64,000 nucleotides of DNA from Dehalococcoidia bacterium. Its GTDB lineage: Bacteria > Chloroflexota > Dehalococcoidia > Tepidiformales > Tepidiformaceae. Positions 37,861 to 47,248 of the stretch are shown one piece after another. A program made the position numbers and the translations under genes. The stretch spans positions 49,361-113,360 of the forward strand of contig JAJDYW010000027.1 of assembly GCA_022824925.1 (NCBI GenBank), in the 5' to 3' direction. The notes beneath the pieces were generated by a model. That model was not told where the DNA came from. It ran no database searches and saw only the letters and a list, made by a program, of their open reading frames with translations. The first letter of the stretch is position 1. The number at the start of each line of letters is the position of its first letter.

Positions 37861-38787
37861 GTGGTGGTCAACTTCGGGGTGTTCATGTTCTGCACGGCCA
37901 ACACGATGCAGCCCGCGGAGCTCGCCATCGCCGCCGAGGACCTCGGCTTCGAGTCCCTCTACTTCCCCGAGCACACCCACATCCCCATGCGCCGCTGGAA
38001 CGGCGAGCCCTCCGACCGCTACGGGACCGTCACCCTCAACCGCGAGGGCATCCGCCCCTACGGCCGTCCCTCCGACCAGGACACCTTCACCTTCGCCGAG
38101 GAATACCTCAGCCTCTACGACCCCTTCATCGCCATCGCCACCGCCGCCGCCGTCACCAGCGAGATCAACTTCGGCACCGCTATCTCCCTTATCAACCAGC
38201 ACGACGTCATCACCTTCGCCCGCGAGCTCGCCTCCCTCGACCGCCTCTCGCAGGGACGCCTCAGCGTCGGCTTCGGCGGCGGCTGGTTCCCCGACGAGAT
38301 GGCCGATCACGGCATCCCCTTCGAGCACCGCTGGCAGATCGCGCGCGAACGCATCGAGGCCATGCGCGAGCTCTGGACGAAGAAGGAGCCCGAGTACCAC
38401 GGCGAGTTCGTCGACTTCGACAAGTGCTGGATGGACATGAAGCCGATGCGCCGCGGCGGGCCGCCCTTCCTCCTCGGCACCAACTCGAAGCCCGCCCACC
38501 GCCGCGTCGTCGAGTACTGCGACGGCTGGCTCGCGCCCCCCGGAACCCCCGAGCTGCTGCGCGAGGGCATCGAGCGCATCCGCCGCATCGCCGACGAGCG
38601 GGGCCGCTCGATGGACACCATCGACCTCAACGTGCTCGGCCCCGTCACGGACGAGCAGCACGCCGAGAGCCTCATCGAGATGGGCTTCGACCGGCTCATC
38701 ATGTGGATCCACATCGGCACCCCCACCGACGTAATCCCCCAGCTCCGGCGCTACGCGAAGATCAAGGACGCCTTCGAAGGCGCCTGA
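37861..38787 (+). CDS. LLM class (putative F420-dependent) oxidoreductase
   Basis: VNFGVFMFCTANTMQPAELAIAAEDLGFESLYFPEHTHIP, LASLDRLSQGRLSVGFGGGWFPDEM; GTG start. Confidence 0.93.
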   Translation: MVVNFGVFMFCTANTMQPAELAIAAEDLGFESLYFPEHTHIPMRRWNGEPSDRYGTVTLNREGIRPYGRPSDQDTFTFAEEYLSLYDPFIAIATAAAVTSEINFGTAISLINQHDVITFARELASLDRLSQGRLSVGFGGGWFPDEMADHGIPFEHRWQIARERIEAMRELWTKKEPEYHGEFVDFDKCWMDMKPMRRGGPPFLLGTNSKPAHRRVVEYCDGWLAPPGTPELLREGIERIRRIADERGRSMDTIDLNVLGPVTDEQHAESLIEMGFDRLIMWIHIGTPTDVIPQLRRYAKIKDAFEGA

Positions 38788-38813
38788 CCCCCACCTCACC
38801 AGGGAGGCCGACC

Positions 38814-39584
38814 ATGCCCATCCACGTCGAGATCGAGGACCACATCGCCGTCGTCACCCTCGACAACCCGCCCGTGAACGCGCTCGCAGCCGACTGGGAC
38901 GTCTCGGGGGTCTTCGATGCCCTCTCCGACAACCTCGACGTGCGCGTGGCCGTGCTCACCGCGACCGGCGACCGCGCCTTCTGCGCCGGCGCCGACATCA
39001 AGGCCCGCGCCAACCGCGACCCCGACGCGCCCCCGCCCCCCAGCGGCACGGGCAACCGCCGCATGCGCGAGATGCTCTACGCAATCCAGGAGTGCGCCGT
39101 GCCCGTCATCGGCGCGATTAACGGCCCCGCCCTCGGCGGCGGCCTCGCCCTCGCCGCCTCGTGCGACTACCTCATCGCCTCAGAGAAGGCCACCTTCGGC
39201 CTCCCCGAGATCGACGTCGGACTGCTCGGCGGTGCCCGCCACTTCATGCGCCTCCTCACCAACTGGGGCCTGGTGCGCCGCCTCCACTACACCGCCGAGC
39301 GCCTCGACGCGCACGAGGCCGAGCGTCTGGGCATGGTCGTGAAGGTGGTCCCCCACGAGCAGCTCATGGAGGCGGCCATGGAGGACGCCCGCCTGATCGC
39401 GTCCAAGATGCCCTACGGCATCCGCCTCGCGAAGGAGAGCCTCCACATGATCGAGAACATGGACGTGAAGAACGGCTACCGCTTCGAGCAGACCCGCACC
39501 AACATCCTCACGAAGACCGAGGACGCCGCCGAGGCCCGCCGCGCCTTCGTCGAGCGCCGCCCCCCGGAGTTCACGGGGCGCTAA
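38814..39584 (+). CDS. Enoyl-CoA hydratase/isomerase family protein
   Basis: VVTLDNPPVNAL, DRAFCAGADIKA, VIGAINGPALGGGLALAASCDYLIASEKATFGLPEIDVGLLGG. Confidence 0.94.
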   Translation: MPIHVEIEDHIAVVTLDNPPVNALAADWDVSGVFDALSDNLDVRVAVLTATGDRAFCAGADIKARANRDPDAPPPPSGTGNRRMREMLYAIQECAVPVIGAINGPALGGGLALAASCDYLIASEKATFGLPEIDVGLLGGARHFMRLLTNWGLVRRLHYTAERLDAHEAERLGMVVKVVPHEQLMEAAMEDARLIASKMPYGIRLAKESLHMIENMDVKNGYRFEQTRTNILTKTEDAAEARRAFVERRPPEFTGR

Positions 39585-39787
39585 TCAGGGAAACGGTTCG
39601 CCCGCATCTCGTCAAGGTCGCCCTCCCAGCCGCTGCCCTCGAGCGCCAGCGCCTCCTTCAGGGAAGCGCCCTCGGATGCAACCGTGCGCAGGGCGAAGTT
39701 GACCCCTTCGGTCTTGGTCGTGAAGCCGTAACGCCGCATCACCTCGGCGCACGCCTCGTCGTCGATGTCTAGGGTTATGCCGGCCAT
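39581..39787 (-). CDS. VapB-like (type II TA) antitoxin, apparently orphan
   Basis: MAGITLDIDDEACAEVMRRYGFTTKTEGVNFALRTVASEGASLKEALALEGSGWEGDLDEMR; VapB/ribbon-helix-helix-like N-terminus; no PIN gene adjacent. Confidence 0.75.
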   Translation of the reverse strand: MAGITLDIDDEACAEVMRRYGFTTKTEGVNFALRTVASEGASLKEALALEGSGWEGDLDEMRANRFPD

Positions 39788-39887
39788 GCAACCACCTTAC
39801 ATGGCCCGCCCTGATCGGGTGACCCGCTCGCCCCACCACGCCCCCCTCCCTCCTGTACCCTCCCCCGCAAGCGAGAGGAGCGTGGCC

Positions 39888-41642
39888 ATGGTTGAGATGT
39901 TCGGAGTCGACGTGACCGTTGAGGAGAACGTCATGATCCCCATGCGGGACGGCGTCCGCCTCGAGAGCGACATCTACCGCCCCGCCGGACCCGGCCCCTT
40001 CCCCACCCTCCTCACCCGCTCCCCCTACGGACGCAACGCCGTCGGGCGCCCCGGCACCGGCGCCGACTTCTGGCTGTCCCACGGCTACGCCTATGTCACC
40101 CAGGACTGCCGCGGGCGTTTCGGTTCCGAGGGCGACTACACCCCCCACCTCTACGAGGGCCCCGACGGCTACGACACGGTCGAGTGGCTGGCCGGGCAGT
40201 CCTGGTGCGATGGCAATATCGGCACCGTCGGCCAGTCCTACCTCGGCGCCGACCAGTACCAGCTCGCCCCCCACGCCCCGCCCCACCTGAAGGCGATGGC
40301 GCCCGTCTCCGGCACCTGCGACCACCGCCAGAGCTGGACCCGCCACGCCGGCGGCGCCCTCGAGCACGGCTGGATGGTTCCCTACTCGCTCCTGAAGGGT
40401 CGCAACACCCTCGAGCGCAAGGGCCTCACGGGCGAGGAGATGGACACCCTCGAGAGCTACCTCGACCCGCCCGACGAGCACGGCTTCTTCGCCCAGCCCC
40501 TCACCCCGGAGGGCTACGCCCACGTCCCCCTCACCGACTGGATCGAGCGCATGAAGGACAGCGCTCCCTACTTCGCCGACTACCTCAACAACCCCGACGA
40601 TGGCCCCTTCTGGCACGAGATCAACGTCCGTCGCGGCTTCCACACGGTCGATGTGCCCATGCTCCACTTCGGCTCCTGGTACGACATCTTCCTGGAGGGC
40701 ACCCTCTCCGGTTTCGAGGGCGTCAACGCCCTCGGCGGACCGAACGCCCGCGGCAAGCAGCGCCTCCTCGTCGGCCCCTGGGCCCACATCGGCTACTCCC
40801 TTCCCACCAGCGGCGGCACCGGCGAACTCGACTTCGGCCCGGAGGCCGAGATCGACTTCATGCAGATCCAGCTCCGCTGGTTCGACCACTGGCTCAAGGG
40901 CGAGGAGAACGGCGTCATGGACGAACCACCCGTGCGCATCTTCGTCATGGGCGAGAACCGCTGGCGCGACGAGCAGGAGTGGCCCCCCGCCCGCGCCCGG
41001 TACATCCCCTGGTACCTGCACAGCGGCGGCGCCGCCAACAGCCTCGACGGGGACGGCGTCCTCACCCCCGAGGCGCCCGCGGCCGAGCCCCCCGACCGCT
41101 TCGTCTACGACCCCCACGACCCCGTCCCCAGCCTCGGCGGCAACAACCTCATCATCGCCCGCGGCGCCTTCGACCAGCGCTCCGCCGAGTCCCGCGACGA
41201 CGTGCTCGTCTACACGAGCGAGGTCCTCGGCGAGGACCTCGAGGTCACGGGGCCGTTGCGCGTCACCCTCTGGGCCGCCTCCTCCGCCGTCGACACCGAC
41301 TTCACGGCCAAGCTCGTCGATGTTTACCCCGACGGCTACGCCCAGAACCTGCAGGACGGCATGATCCGCGCCCGCTACCGGGACTCCGCCAGCGACCCGA
41401 AGCTGATGACCCCCGGCCAGCCCTATCGCTTCGAGATCGACCTCTGGGCGACGAGCCACGTCTTCCTCGCCGGCCACCGCATCCGCGTCGAGATCAGCTC
41501 GTCATGCTTCCCCCGCTTCGACCGCAACCCCAACACGGGCACCCCCGTCGAGAGCGAGAGCACCCTCGTCCCCGCCTCCCAGACCATCCTCCACGACGCC
41601 GAGCACCCCTCCCACATCACCCTCCCGGTGATACCGAGGTAG
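39888..41642 (+). CDS. CocE/NonD family hydrolase (X-Pro dipeptidyl-peptidase/cocaine esterase-like)
   Basis: VMIPMRDGVRLESDIYRPAGPGPFPTLLTRSPYG, TQDCRGRFGSEGDY, GQSYLG nucleophile elbow, C-terminal jelly-roll region. Confidence 0.93.
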   Translation: MVEMFGVDVTVEENVMIPMRDGVRLESDIYRPAGPGPFPTLLTRSPYGRNAVGRPGTGADFWLSHGYAYVTQDCRGRFGSEGDYTPHLYEGPDGYDTVEWLAGQSWCDGNIGTVGQSYLGADQYQLAPHAPPHLKAMAPVSGTCDHRQSWTRHAGGALEHGWMVPYSLLKGRNTLERKGLTGEEMDTLESYLDPPDEHGFFAQPLTPEGYAHVPLTDWIERMKDSAPYFADYLNNPDDGPFWHEINVRRGFHTVDVPMLHFGSWYDIFLEGTLSGFEGVNALGGPNARGKQRLLVGPWAHIGYSLPTSGGTGELDFGPEAEIDFMQIQLRWFDHWLKGEENGVMDEPPVRIFVMGENRWRDEQEWPPARARYIPWYLHSGGAANSLDGDGVLTPEAPAAEPPDRFVYDPHDPVPSLGGNNLIIARGAFDQRSAESRDDVLVYTSEVLGEDLEVTGPLRVTLWAASSAVDTDFTAKLVDVYPDGYAQNLQDGMIRARYRDSASDPKLMTPGQPYRFEIDLWATSHVFLAGHRIRVEISSSCFPRFDRNPNTGTPVESESTLVPASQTILHDAEHPSHITLPVIPR

Positions 41643-41654
41643 GAGAACGCGCCG

Positions 41655-41903
41655 GTGCCGCTCATCGAACGCGACTACATGCGCGACCCCGCCAGGACGC
41701 ACCGCGAACAACGGCGGAGGCGCGTGCGTTTCTCGATGCCGCCCGTGATCCCCCCGCTGCCGCGCTCGGCCCCTGCTCCTGCAGACGGGGGCAAGGCTCG
41801 AAGCCCCGTCAGACACCGCTTCTGGCTGGCCTATGCGGCCATAGTGGTGTCGGTCGGCGTCATCGGCGCTGTCGTGGCCATGGCCGTCCGCGAGGCGCTG
41901 TAG
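41655..41903 (+). CDS. Small single-TM protein
   Basis: 82-aa ORF with C-terminal TM FWLAYAAIVVSVGVIGAVVAMAV; GTG start; sits directly after the hydrolase gene. Confidence 0.5.
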   Translation: MPLIERDYMRDPARTHREQRRRRVRFSMPPVIPPLPRSAPAPADGGKARSPVRHRFWLAYAAIVVSVGVIGAVVAMAVREAL

Positions 41904-41918
41904 CTCAAAGGGCCTACG

Positions 41919-41949
41919 AGAAGGGGCGGCCCAGCGGGCCGCCCCTTCT
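41919..41949. terminator. Bidirectional terminator-like hairpin between convergent genes
   Basis: Perfect 14-bp stem AGAAGGGGCGGCCC-AGC-GGGCCGCCCCTTCT. Confidence 0.75.
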
Positions 41950-41970
41950 GATGTCGTGCCAAGCGCAGCC

Positions 41971-43296
41971 CTACCGGTCGGGACCGTAGAGGTACTGCTC
42001 CAGTGCGTGGTGCATCGCCCGGATGCGGCGCTCCTCGCTGTTCAGCAGGATGCCGTTGAACCCCTGCGAGTGGTACGACTCCTGCACGATCTGCGCCTGC
42101 GCCATGTCCTGCGCCAGGGCCTCGAACACCTCCACGTCCCGTGCCGTGCCCCGCACTGTCGACGGGCGGGGAGGCGCCGGCGCCCCCTGGGGCAGCCGCG
42201 CGTACACCTGGTAGTCCCAGAGACACTGGTCCGGGTTCGTCGGATGCGGCCGCGCCCGGAAGTACGTCAGCGACGTGCCCCCGATGTTCAACGTGATGTT
42301 CGGGAAGATCATGTAGTGGTAGTCGTCGATCAGCTGCTCGTCGTGCAGCGCCGAGACGTCCACGCCCATCTGCTCGTACAGCTCGCGACGCGCCTTCGTG
42401 ATCGCGGGGCGTACGTCGTTCACCCCACCCTCGAAGCTGTCCTTGTCGATCCCGACCGCCGCCAGCTGCTGCCACTGCGAGTCGGTGATCATCTCCTTGT
42501 CGTCGTAGCCGTGGCGGCGCGCCATCTCGTCCGTCCAGGCGCCCCCGTCGGGATAGCCCTGGCGGATGAGCTGGCGGCTGTGCTTGCCGCCGTCGTACAC
42601 GTCCAGCGGTGTCCCCGCCGTGTCCCACCACTCGATCAGTTGCGGGTGCAGCGCCGGCAGGTGGTAGATCTCCGCGAACTGGTCCACCGCGAACTTCCAG
42701 TTGCACTCCCAGATCAGCTCGAAGTCCTGCACCAGGTGGTAGTCCTCGAAGTGGTACGGGTCGAGGTGCGACGGGATCACCCCCAGGAACTCGCTCAGCG
42801 GCTCGGCCTCCTCGTTCATGTTGAAGAACACGAACGGCCCCCAGGTGTCGACCCGCACCTCGGCCAGCTGCTGCTTCTCCTCGGGGATGCCGTTCACGAA
42901 GTGCTGCCGGTCGGGCACCGTGTGCAGCTCGCCCTCGATGTCGAACGTCCACAGGTGGAAGGGGCACTGGATCTGCTCCGCGTGTCCCAGTCCGATGCTC
43001 GGCCGCAGGCGGCTGCCGCGGTGCGGGCAGATGTTGTAGTAGCCCTTGATCTCGTCCTCGCCCGTGCGCATGAAGATGAACGACTCGCGCCCCAGGGTCT
43101 GCGTGAAGTAGTCCCCCACCTCGGGGATGTCGCACAGTGGCCCCGCGATGTTCCAGACCTTCGTCCACATGCGATCCCACTCGAGCTTCGCGAACTCGGG
43201 ATCCGTGTAGCGGTGCTGGTCGATCAGGTGCGTGCCCATGTCGGGCTCGTCCACCCGCTCCAGCGGAGTCATCGGCATTCGGTTCTCGGTGACCAT
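41971..43296 (-). CDS. Rieske [2Fe-2S] aromatic ring-hydroxylating oxygenase, alpha subunit
   Basis: CPHRGSRLRPSIGLGHAEQIQCPFHLWTFD (Rieske), CNWKFAVDQFAEIYHLPALHP (mononuclear Fe ligands). Confidence 0.95.
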   Translation of the reverse strand: MVTENRMPMTPLERVDEPDMGTHLIDQHRYTDPEFAKLEWDRMWTKVWNIAGPLCDIPEVGDYFTQTLGRESFIFMRTGEDEIKGYYNICPHRGSRLRPSIGLGHAEQIQCPFHLWTFDIEGELHTVPDRQHFVNGIPEEKQQLAEVRVDTWGPFVFFNMNEEAEPLSEFLGVIPSHLDPYHFEDYHLVQDFELIWECNWKFAVDQFAEIYHLPALHPQLIEWWDTAGTPLDVYDGGKHSRQLIRQGYPDGGAWTDEMARRHGYDDKEMITDSQWQQLAAVGIDKDSFEGGVNDVRPAITKARRELYEQMGVDVSALHDEQLIDDYHYMIFPNITLNIGGTSLTYFRARPHPTNPDQCLWDYQVYARLPQGAPAPPRPSTVRGTARDVEVFEALAQDMAQAQIVQESYHSQGFNGILLNSEERRIRAMHHALEQYLYGPDR

Positions 43297-43448
43297 GGGG
43301 CCCTCCCGTGCGGTCCTGGATGCGGGGGAATTCCGTGCGGGGATGGTGGCAGGGTGCGCAGGGCGCGTCAACGAAGCCGCGGGATGCGCGCCCCAGCCTT
43401 CGTCCTCTACGATGCGCGCGCCCCGAGCAACCGCACAGGAGAGCCCCC

Positions 43449-43748
43449 ATGCCAGTCGTCGGAGTCGTCGCCCGTTTCAGCATTCACGCCGAGAAAGCCG
43501 AGGAGTTCGCCCGCGTGGCGAACGAGTGGCTCGTCGCCCCCAGCCAGCAGGAAGCCGGCTGCATCCGCTACGAGCTCTGGCAGGACAACGAGGATCCCAC
43601 CGTGTTCTGCATGGTCGAGGAGTGGGAGAGCGACGAGCACCTCGATGCCCACCTCGCCGCCTCCCGCGGCCGCACCGGCGGCCCCAACATGGCCGACTAC
43701 ATGGCCGGCCCCACCGACATGCGCCGCTTCAGCAATACGAGCGGCTAG
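43449..43748 (+). CDS. ABM-family (antibiotic biosynthesis/quinol) monooxygenase
   Basis: VVGVVARFSIHAEKAEEFARVANEWLVAPSQQEAGCIRYELWQDNEDPTVFCMVEEWESDEHLDAHL. Confidence 0.9.
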   Translation: MPVVGVVARFSIHAEKAEEFARVANEWLVAPSQQEAGCIRYELWQDNEDPTVFCMVEEWESDEHLDAHLAASRGRTGGPNMADYMAGPTDMRRFSNTSG

Positions 43749-44635
43749 CCGCCCCGCATCGGTTTCATCACCTCTTCCACGAACCGCAGCACCGGCTCCG
43801 TCGAGGTCGGGTGGCCGAAGTCGCAGGTGAAGTGGCGCACGCCCAGCTCGCGGAAGCGTTCGAGCGCCTCGCGCCACTCCTCCGACTCCTGCGAGTTGTT
43901 CGGCAGCCCCACCTCCCGCGTCACGCTGATCGTGATCTCGCCCGGGTCGCGCCCGGCCTCCTCCGCCGCTTTCCACACGATGTCCCGCTTCCGTGTCCAG
44001 TTCTCCTCCCACTCCTCGCGCGGCCACCAGAACGTGTTCCAGCCGTCCGCCAGGCGGCCAACCATCGGCAGCGAGAGCTGCTCGCCCTGCGCGCCCACCA
44101 TGATCGGGATAACGGGGTCGGGCCGCGGCGGCGCCTTCGCGTCCTTGATGGTGTAGTAGCGCCCCTCGAAGCTCGGGGACTCCTCCGTCCACATCAGCCG
44201 GCAGATCCTGATCGTCTCCTCGAGCTGCCGGATGCGCGTCGCCGTCGAGGGGAACTCGTACCCGTAGCGCTCGAACTCCTCCCCCCGCCAGCCAGCCCCG
44301 ATGCCGAGGATGAAGCGCCCGCCGGAGAGCGTCTGCAGCGTGGCCGCCATCTTCGCGGTGAGCGCCGGGTTGCGGTACCCCTGGCCGAGCACGTGGTGGC
44401 ACAGCTTCACCGTGGGGAACTTCGCCGCCAGCCACGTCATCGTCGTCCACGACTCCAGGAACGGGTCGTTCTCGTTCGCGAATCCGTAGAAGTGGTCCGC
44501 CATCCACACGCAATCGAAGTGCTCGAACGCCGTCGGCAGGATGTTCCGCTCCTGGTACATCACGATCGGCTCGTAGTCGCTGTCCGGCAGCCCGATCACC
44601 GGGGAGACCCATCCAAAGGTCAGTTCGTCAGTCAC
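43745..44635 (-). CDS. LLM class oxidoreductase
   Basis: FDCVWMADHFYGF, MAATLQTLSGGRFILGIGAGWRGEEFERYGYEF, IPIMVGAQGEQLSLPMVGRLADGWN. Confidence 0.93.
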   Translation of the reverse strand: MTDELTFGWVSPVIGLPDSDYEPIVMYQERNILPTAFEHFDCVWMADHFYGFANENDPFLESWTTMTWLAAKFPTVKLCHHVLGQGYRNPALTAKMAATLQTLSGGRFILGIGAGWRGEEFERYGYEFPSTATRIRQLEETIRICRLMWTEESPSFEGRYYTIKDAKAPPRPDPVIPIMVGAQGEQLSLPMVGRLADGWNTFWWPREEWEENWTRKRDIVWKAAEEAGRDPGEITISVTREVGLPNNSQESEEWREALERFRELGVRHFTCDFGHPTSTEPVLRFVEEVMKPMRGG

Positions 44636-44789
44636 GCGCGTTGCCTCCTCCTCGCCCCGTCGTCGCCTGCGACGGAGGGCGTCCGCAGCCTACAGCAGCG
44701 ACCCTTCCGCCGCCCCGCCCCTGCCGAGGCGCTAAGGTTGCGGGCACACCTCGCCGTGCCTCGCCGAGCGCGGCTTCTGGAGGAACGCC

Positions 44790-45821
44790 ATGCGCGCCAT
44801 CGTCTACCGCGGCCACAAGAACGTCGCCCTCGAGCAGGTGCCCGACCCCACCCTCCCCGGCCCCGACGGCGCTCTCGTGCGCACCACCAGCTTCGCCATC
44901 TGCGGCTCCGATCTCCACGGCTACCACGGGCCTGTCAACGAGGAGCGCATCGGCGCGACCATGGGCCACGAGGCCATCGGCGAGGTCGTCGAGGTCGGCC
45001 CCGAGGTTCGAAGCATCCGCCCCGGCGACCACGTCGCCGTCTCCGCCGTCGTCGGCTGCGGCCGCTGCGAGTCCTGCCGGGCGCTCCTCACGGCGCGCTG
45101 CGCCAACCAGGCGACACGCGTCCTGAACCTCGGTCAGGCCGAGGCGATCCCCGTCCCCGCCGCCGACTCCTCCCTCCTCCCCATCCCCGAGGGCGTCAGC
45201 GACGAGCAGGCCGTCCTCCTCACCGACATCCTCCCCACCGGCTACAAGGGCGTGCGCGGCGCCGAGATCCAGCCGGGCGGGACGGTCGCCGTCGTCGGCG
45301 CCGGCCCCGTCGGCCAGATGGCCCTCGAGACCTCCTTCCTCTTCGGCCCCTCGAAGGTGTTCGCCATCGACCAGGTGCCCCACCGCCTCGAGGAGGCCGC
45401 ACGCCTCGGCGCCATCCCCATCGACGCCGGCGAGGTCGACCCGGTCGAGGCCGTCCTCGACCAGACCGGCGGCGTCGGCTGTCGGCACGTGATCGAGGCG
45501 GCCGGCCCTCAGGCCACCGTGCGCATCGCCTTCGGGGTGCTCGCCCACGGCGGCACCCTCTCCCAGGTCGGCGCCACCGCCGACCCGGAGATGACCGTCA
45601 ACCTCATGGCCCTCTTCGGCAAGGACCTCACCTACCGCGTCGGCCTTGTCTCCCCCCAGTACGCCTGGCCCGAGCTCGTCCCCCTCCTCCAGGAGGGCCG
45701 CATCCACCCCGAGCGCGTCTTCACCCACCACCTCCCCATGTCCGACGGCCCCCGCGGCTACGAGATCTTCGACAACCGCGACGACGGCGTCATCAAGGTC
45801 ATGCTCGATCCGGCCCGCTAA
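44790..45821 (+). CDS. Zinc-dependent alcohol dehydrogenase (MDR family)
   Basis: FAICGSDLHGYHG, MGHEAIGEVVEVG, CGRCESCRALLTARC, VAVVGAGPVGQMAL. Confidence 0.94.
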   Translation: MRAIVYRGHKNVALEQVPDPTLPGPDGALVRTTSFAICGSDLHGYHGPVNEERIGATMGHEAIGEVVEVGPEVRSIRPGDHVAVSAVVGCGRCESCRALLTARCANQATRVLNLGQAEAIPVPAADSSLLPIPEGVSDEQAVLLTDILPTGYKGVRGAEIQPGGTVAVVGAGPVGQMALETSFLFGPSKVFAIDQVPHRLEEAARLGAIPIDAGEVDPVEAVLDQTGGVGCRHVIEAAGPQATVRIAFGVLAHGGTLSQVGATADPEMTVNLMALFGKDLTYRVGLVSPQYAWPELVPLLQEGRIHPERVFTHHLPMSDGPRGYEIFDNRDDGVIKVMLDPAR

Positions 45822-46501
45822 CGCCGTTTGAGGAAGCCGGACCAGCGTGTGGCCTCGGCCGGACTTCGCTCATGGGGCGGCAGGACGTGCGGGAGGAAGC
45901 GCTCCATCAACGGCTCGTAGGCAAGCCACACGCCCAGGGTCACCAGCCACATCCCCAGTCCGCTCGTCCAGGAAGTCGTCAGGAGGCTGAACGTCGCCTG
46001 CAGCGAGGAGGGGGCGAAGCCCCCGCCCTCGTTGATGGGAACGCGAATCAGGAGCCCGGCGTCGGTGACGACGTTGGCCACCAGCCAGACGACCGAGCCC
46101 AACGGCACGACCAGCGTTCGCAGGAGCGCCAGCGTCAATGAGAGCGCCGCGGCCCCTCGCACGTAGGGCAGGTCGTGGAGTAGCCAGCGCACCACCAGCA
46201 GGTTGAGCAGGCCCGGGCCGCTCAGCAGCGCCAGGATGATCCAGAAGTCGAAGTAGAAATAGTGCGTCCGATCGATGCGGCCGGGGGTCCTGGTCCACTC
46301 CTTCTCGATCAGCCCCAGCGAACTCGCGTCGACCTCACCCCCCACCGTGAACATGAGCAGGGCGCTCAGCGGCGCCGTCAACAGGGGCGTCACCAGCAGC
46401 AGCTGGAACGGTGAGTAGGTACCCATCCAGCGCCACACCCGCCCGAACCTCCCGTGCGCCTCTTCGCTTGCCGGAACAGCGGGGGATGGAACACTGGCCA
46501 T
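45818..46501 (-). CDS. Uncharacterised ~4-TM protein, tandem paralogue A2 ('FDFW' family)
   Basis: SPFQLLLVTPLLTAPLSALLMFTVGGEVDASSLGLIEKEW..DRTHYFYFDFWIILALLSGPGLLNLLVV..LAYEPLMERFLPHVLPP..RWSGFLKRR. Confidence 0.8.
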   Translation of the reverse strand: MASVPSPAVPASEEAHGRFGRVWRWMGTYSPFQLLLVTPLLTAPLSALLMFTVGGEVDASSLGLIEKEWTRTPGRIDRTHYFYFDFWIILALLSGPGLLNLLVVRWLLHDLPYVRGAAALSLTLALLRTLVVPLGSVVWLVANVVTDAGLLIRVPINEGGGFAPSSLQATFSLLTTSWTSGLGMWLVTLGVWLAYEPLMERFLPHVLPPHERSPAEATRWSGFLKRR

Positions 46502-46510
46502 GGAGGGAGC

Positions 46511-47194
46511 CTAGCGCCGCTCGAAGAAGCTGGCCCAGCTCCGCGGCTCGCCGGGTCGTCGCATCTGCGGTGGCTTCAGGTGCGGCAGGAACCGGTCCAT
46601 CACGAGGTTGTACAGCCCCCAGGCGAGGACGCTCGGTCCCCACGCGAATGCGCCGACCAACCACACCGTCAGCACCAGGCGGACCAGCGCTTCCCGTGGC
46701 GAGGCCCGTGGCTCGAGCGCCAGGAAGCCCGTGCGCTCCACCTCGATGCGCATGAGCAGTTGCCCCTCGTGGACGATCAGGTCCGACTGCGAGATCGCGA
46801 AGAACACCAGCAGGACGCCGACGGTCCGCGCCAGCGCCACCACCAGCCCCAGCGCCGCCGCCACGCGCAGGTACCCGTTGCGCTGGAAAAACCACAGCAC
46901 GACCAGCAGGTTGACCAGCCCCGGCCCGATGAGCAGCAGCGCGGTCGGCCAGAAGTCGAAGTAGTGGAGCGTCGCCGGGATGAGCTCGTTTCGCCAGACG
47001 GGTAGCCCCAGCTCCCTCGCGTTGAGCTCCCGCGCGAAGCCGAACACCAGGATGGCGGTCAGGGGCGCCGTCAGGATCGGCGACACCACCAGCAGCGCGA
47101 GCGGCGAACGCCGCCCGGCCCAGCGCCACGCCCTTGTAATCATGCCGGGGCTCTCCGGGTCGGCCGGGATGGCGGGGGCAGGCGTCGTGGCCAT
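46511..47194 (-). CDS. Uncharacterised ~4-TM protein, tandem paralogue B2 ('FDFW' family)
   Basis: SPLALLVVSPILTAPLTAILVFGFAREL..LHYFDFWPTALLLIGPGLVNLLVVLWFFQRNGYLRVA..FAISQSDLIVHEGQLLMRIEV..YNLVMDRFLPHLKPP..SWASFFERR. Confidence 0.8.
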   Translation of the reverse strand: MATTPAPAIPADPESPGMITRAWRWAGRRSPLALLVVSPILTAPLTAILVFGFARELNARELGLPVWRNELIPATLHYFDFWPTALLLIGPGLVNLLVVLWFFQRNGYLRVAAALGLVVALARTVGVLLVFFAISQSDLIVHEGQLLMRIEVERTGFLALEPRASPREALVRLVLTVWLVGAFAWGPSVLAWGLYNLVMDRFLPHLKPPQMRRPGEPRSWASFFERR

Positions 47195-47248
47195 TGAGGG
47201 AGTGTAGCGCCCCGGCGCTCGTAGCACCTTACCTGCCGAACGGCTGGC

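Noticed and set aside
39612-41477. 621-aa minus-strand ORF opposite the CocE/NonD hydrolase
   Set aside because: Gly/Val/Ala-rich shadow frame; the plus strand has the nucleophile elbow and family motifs.
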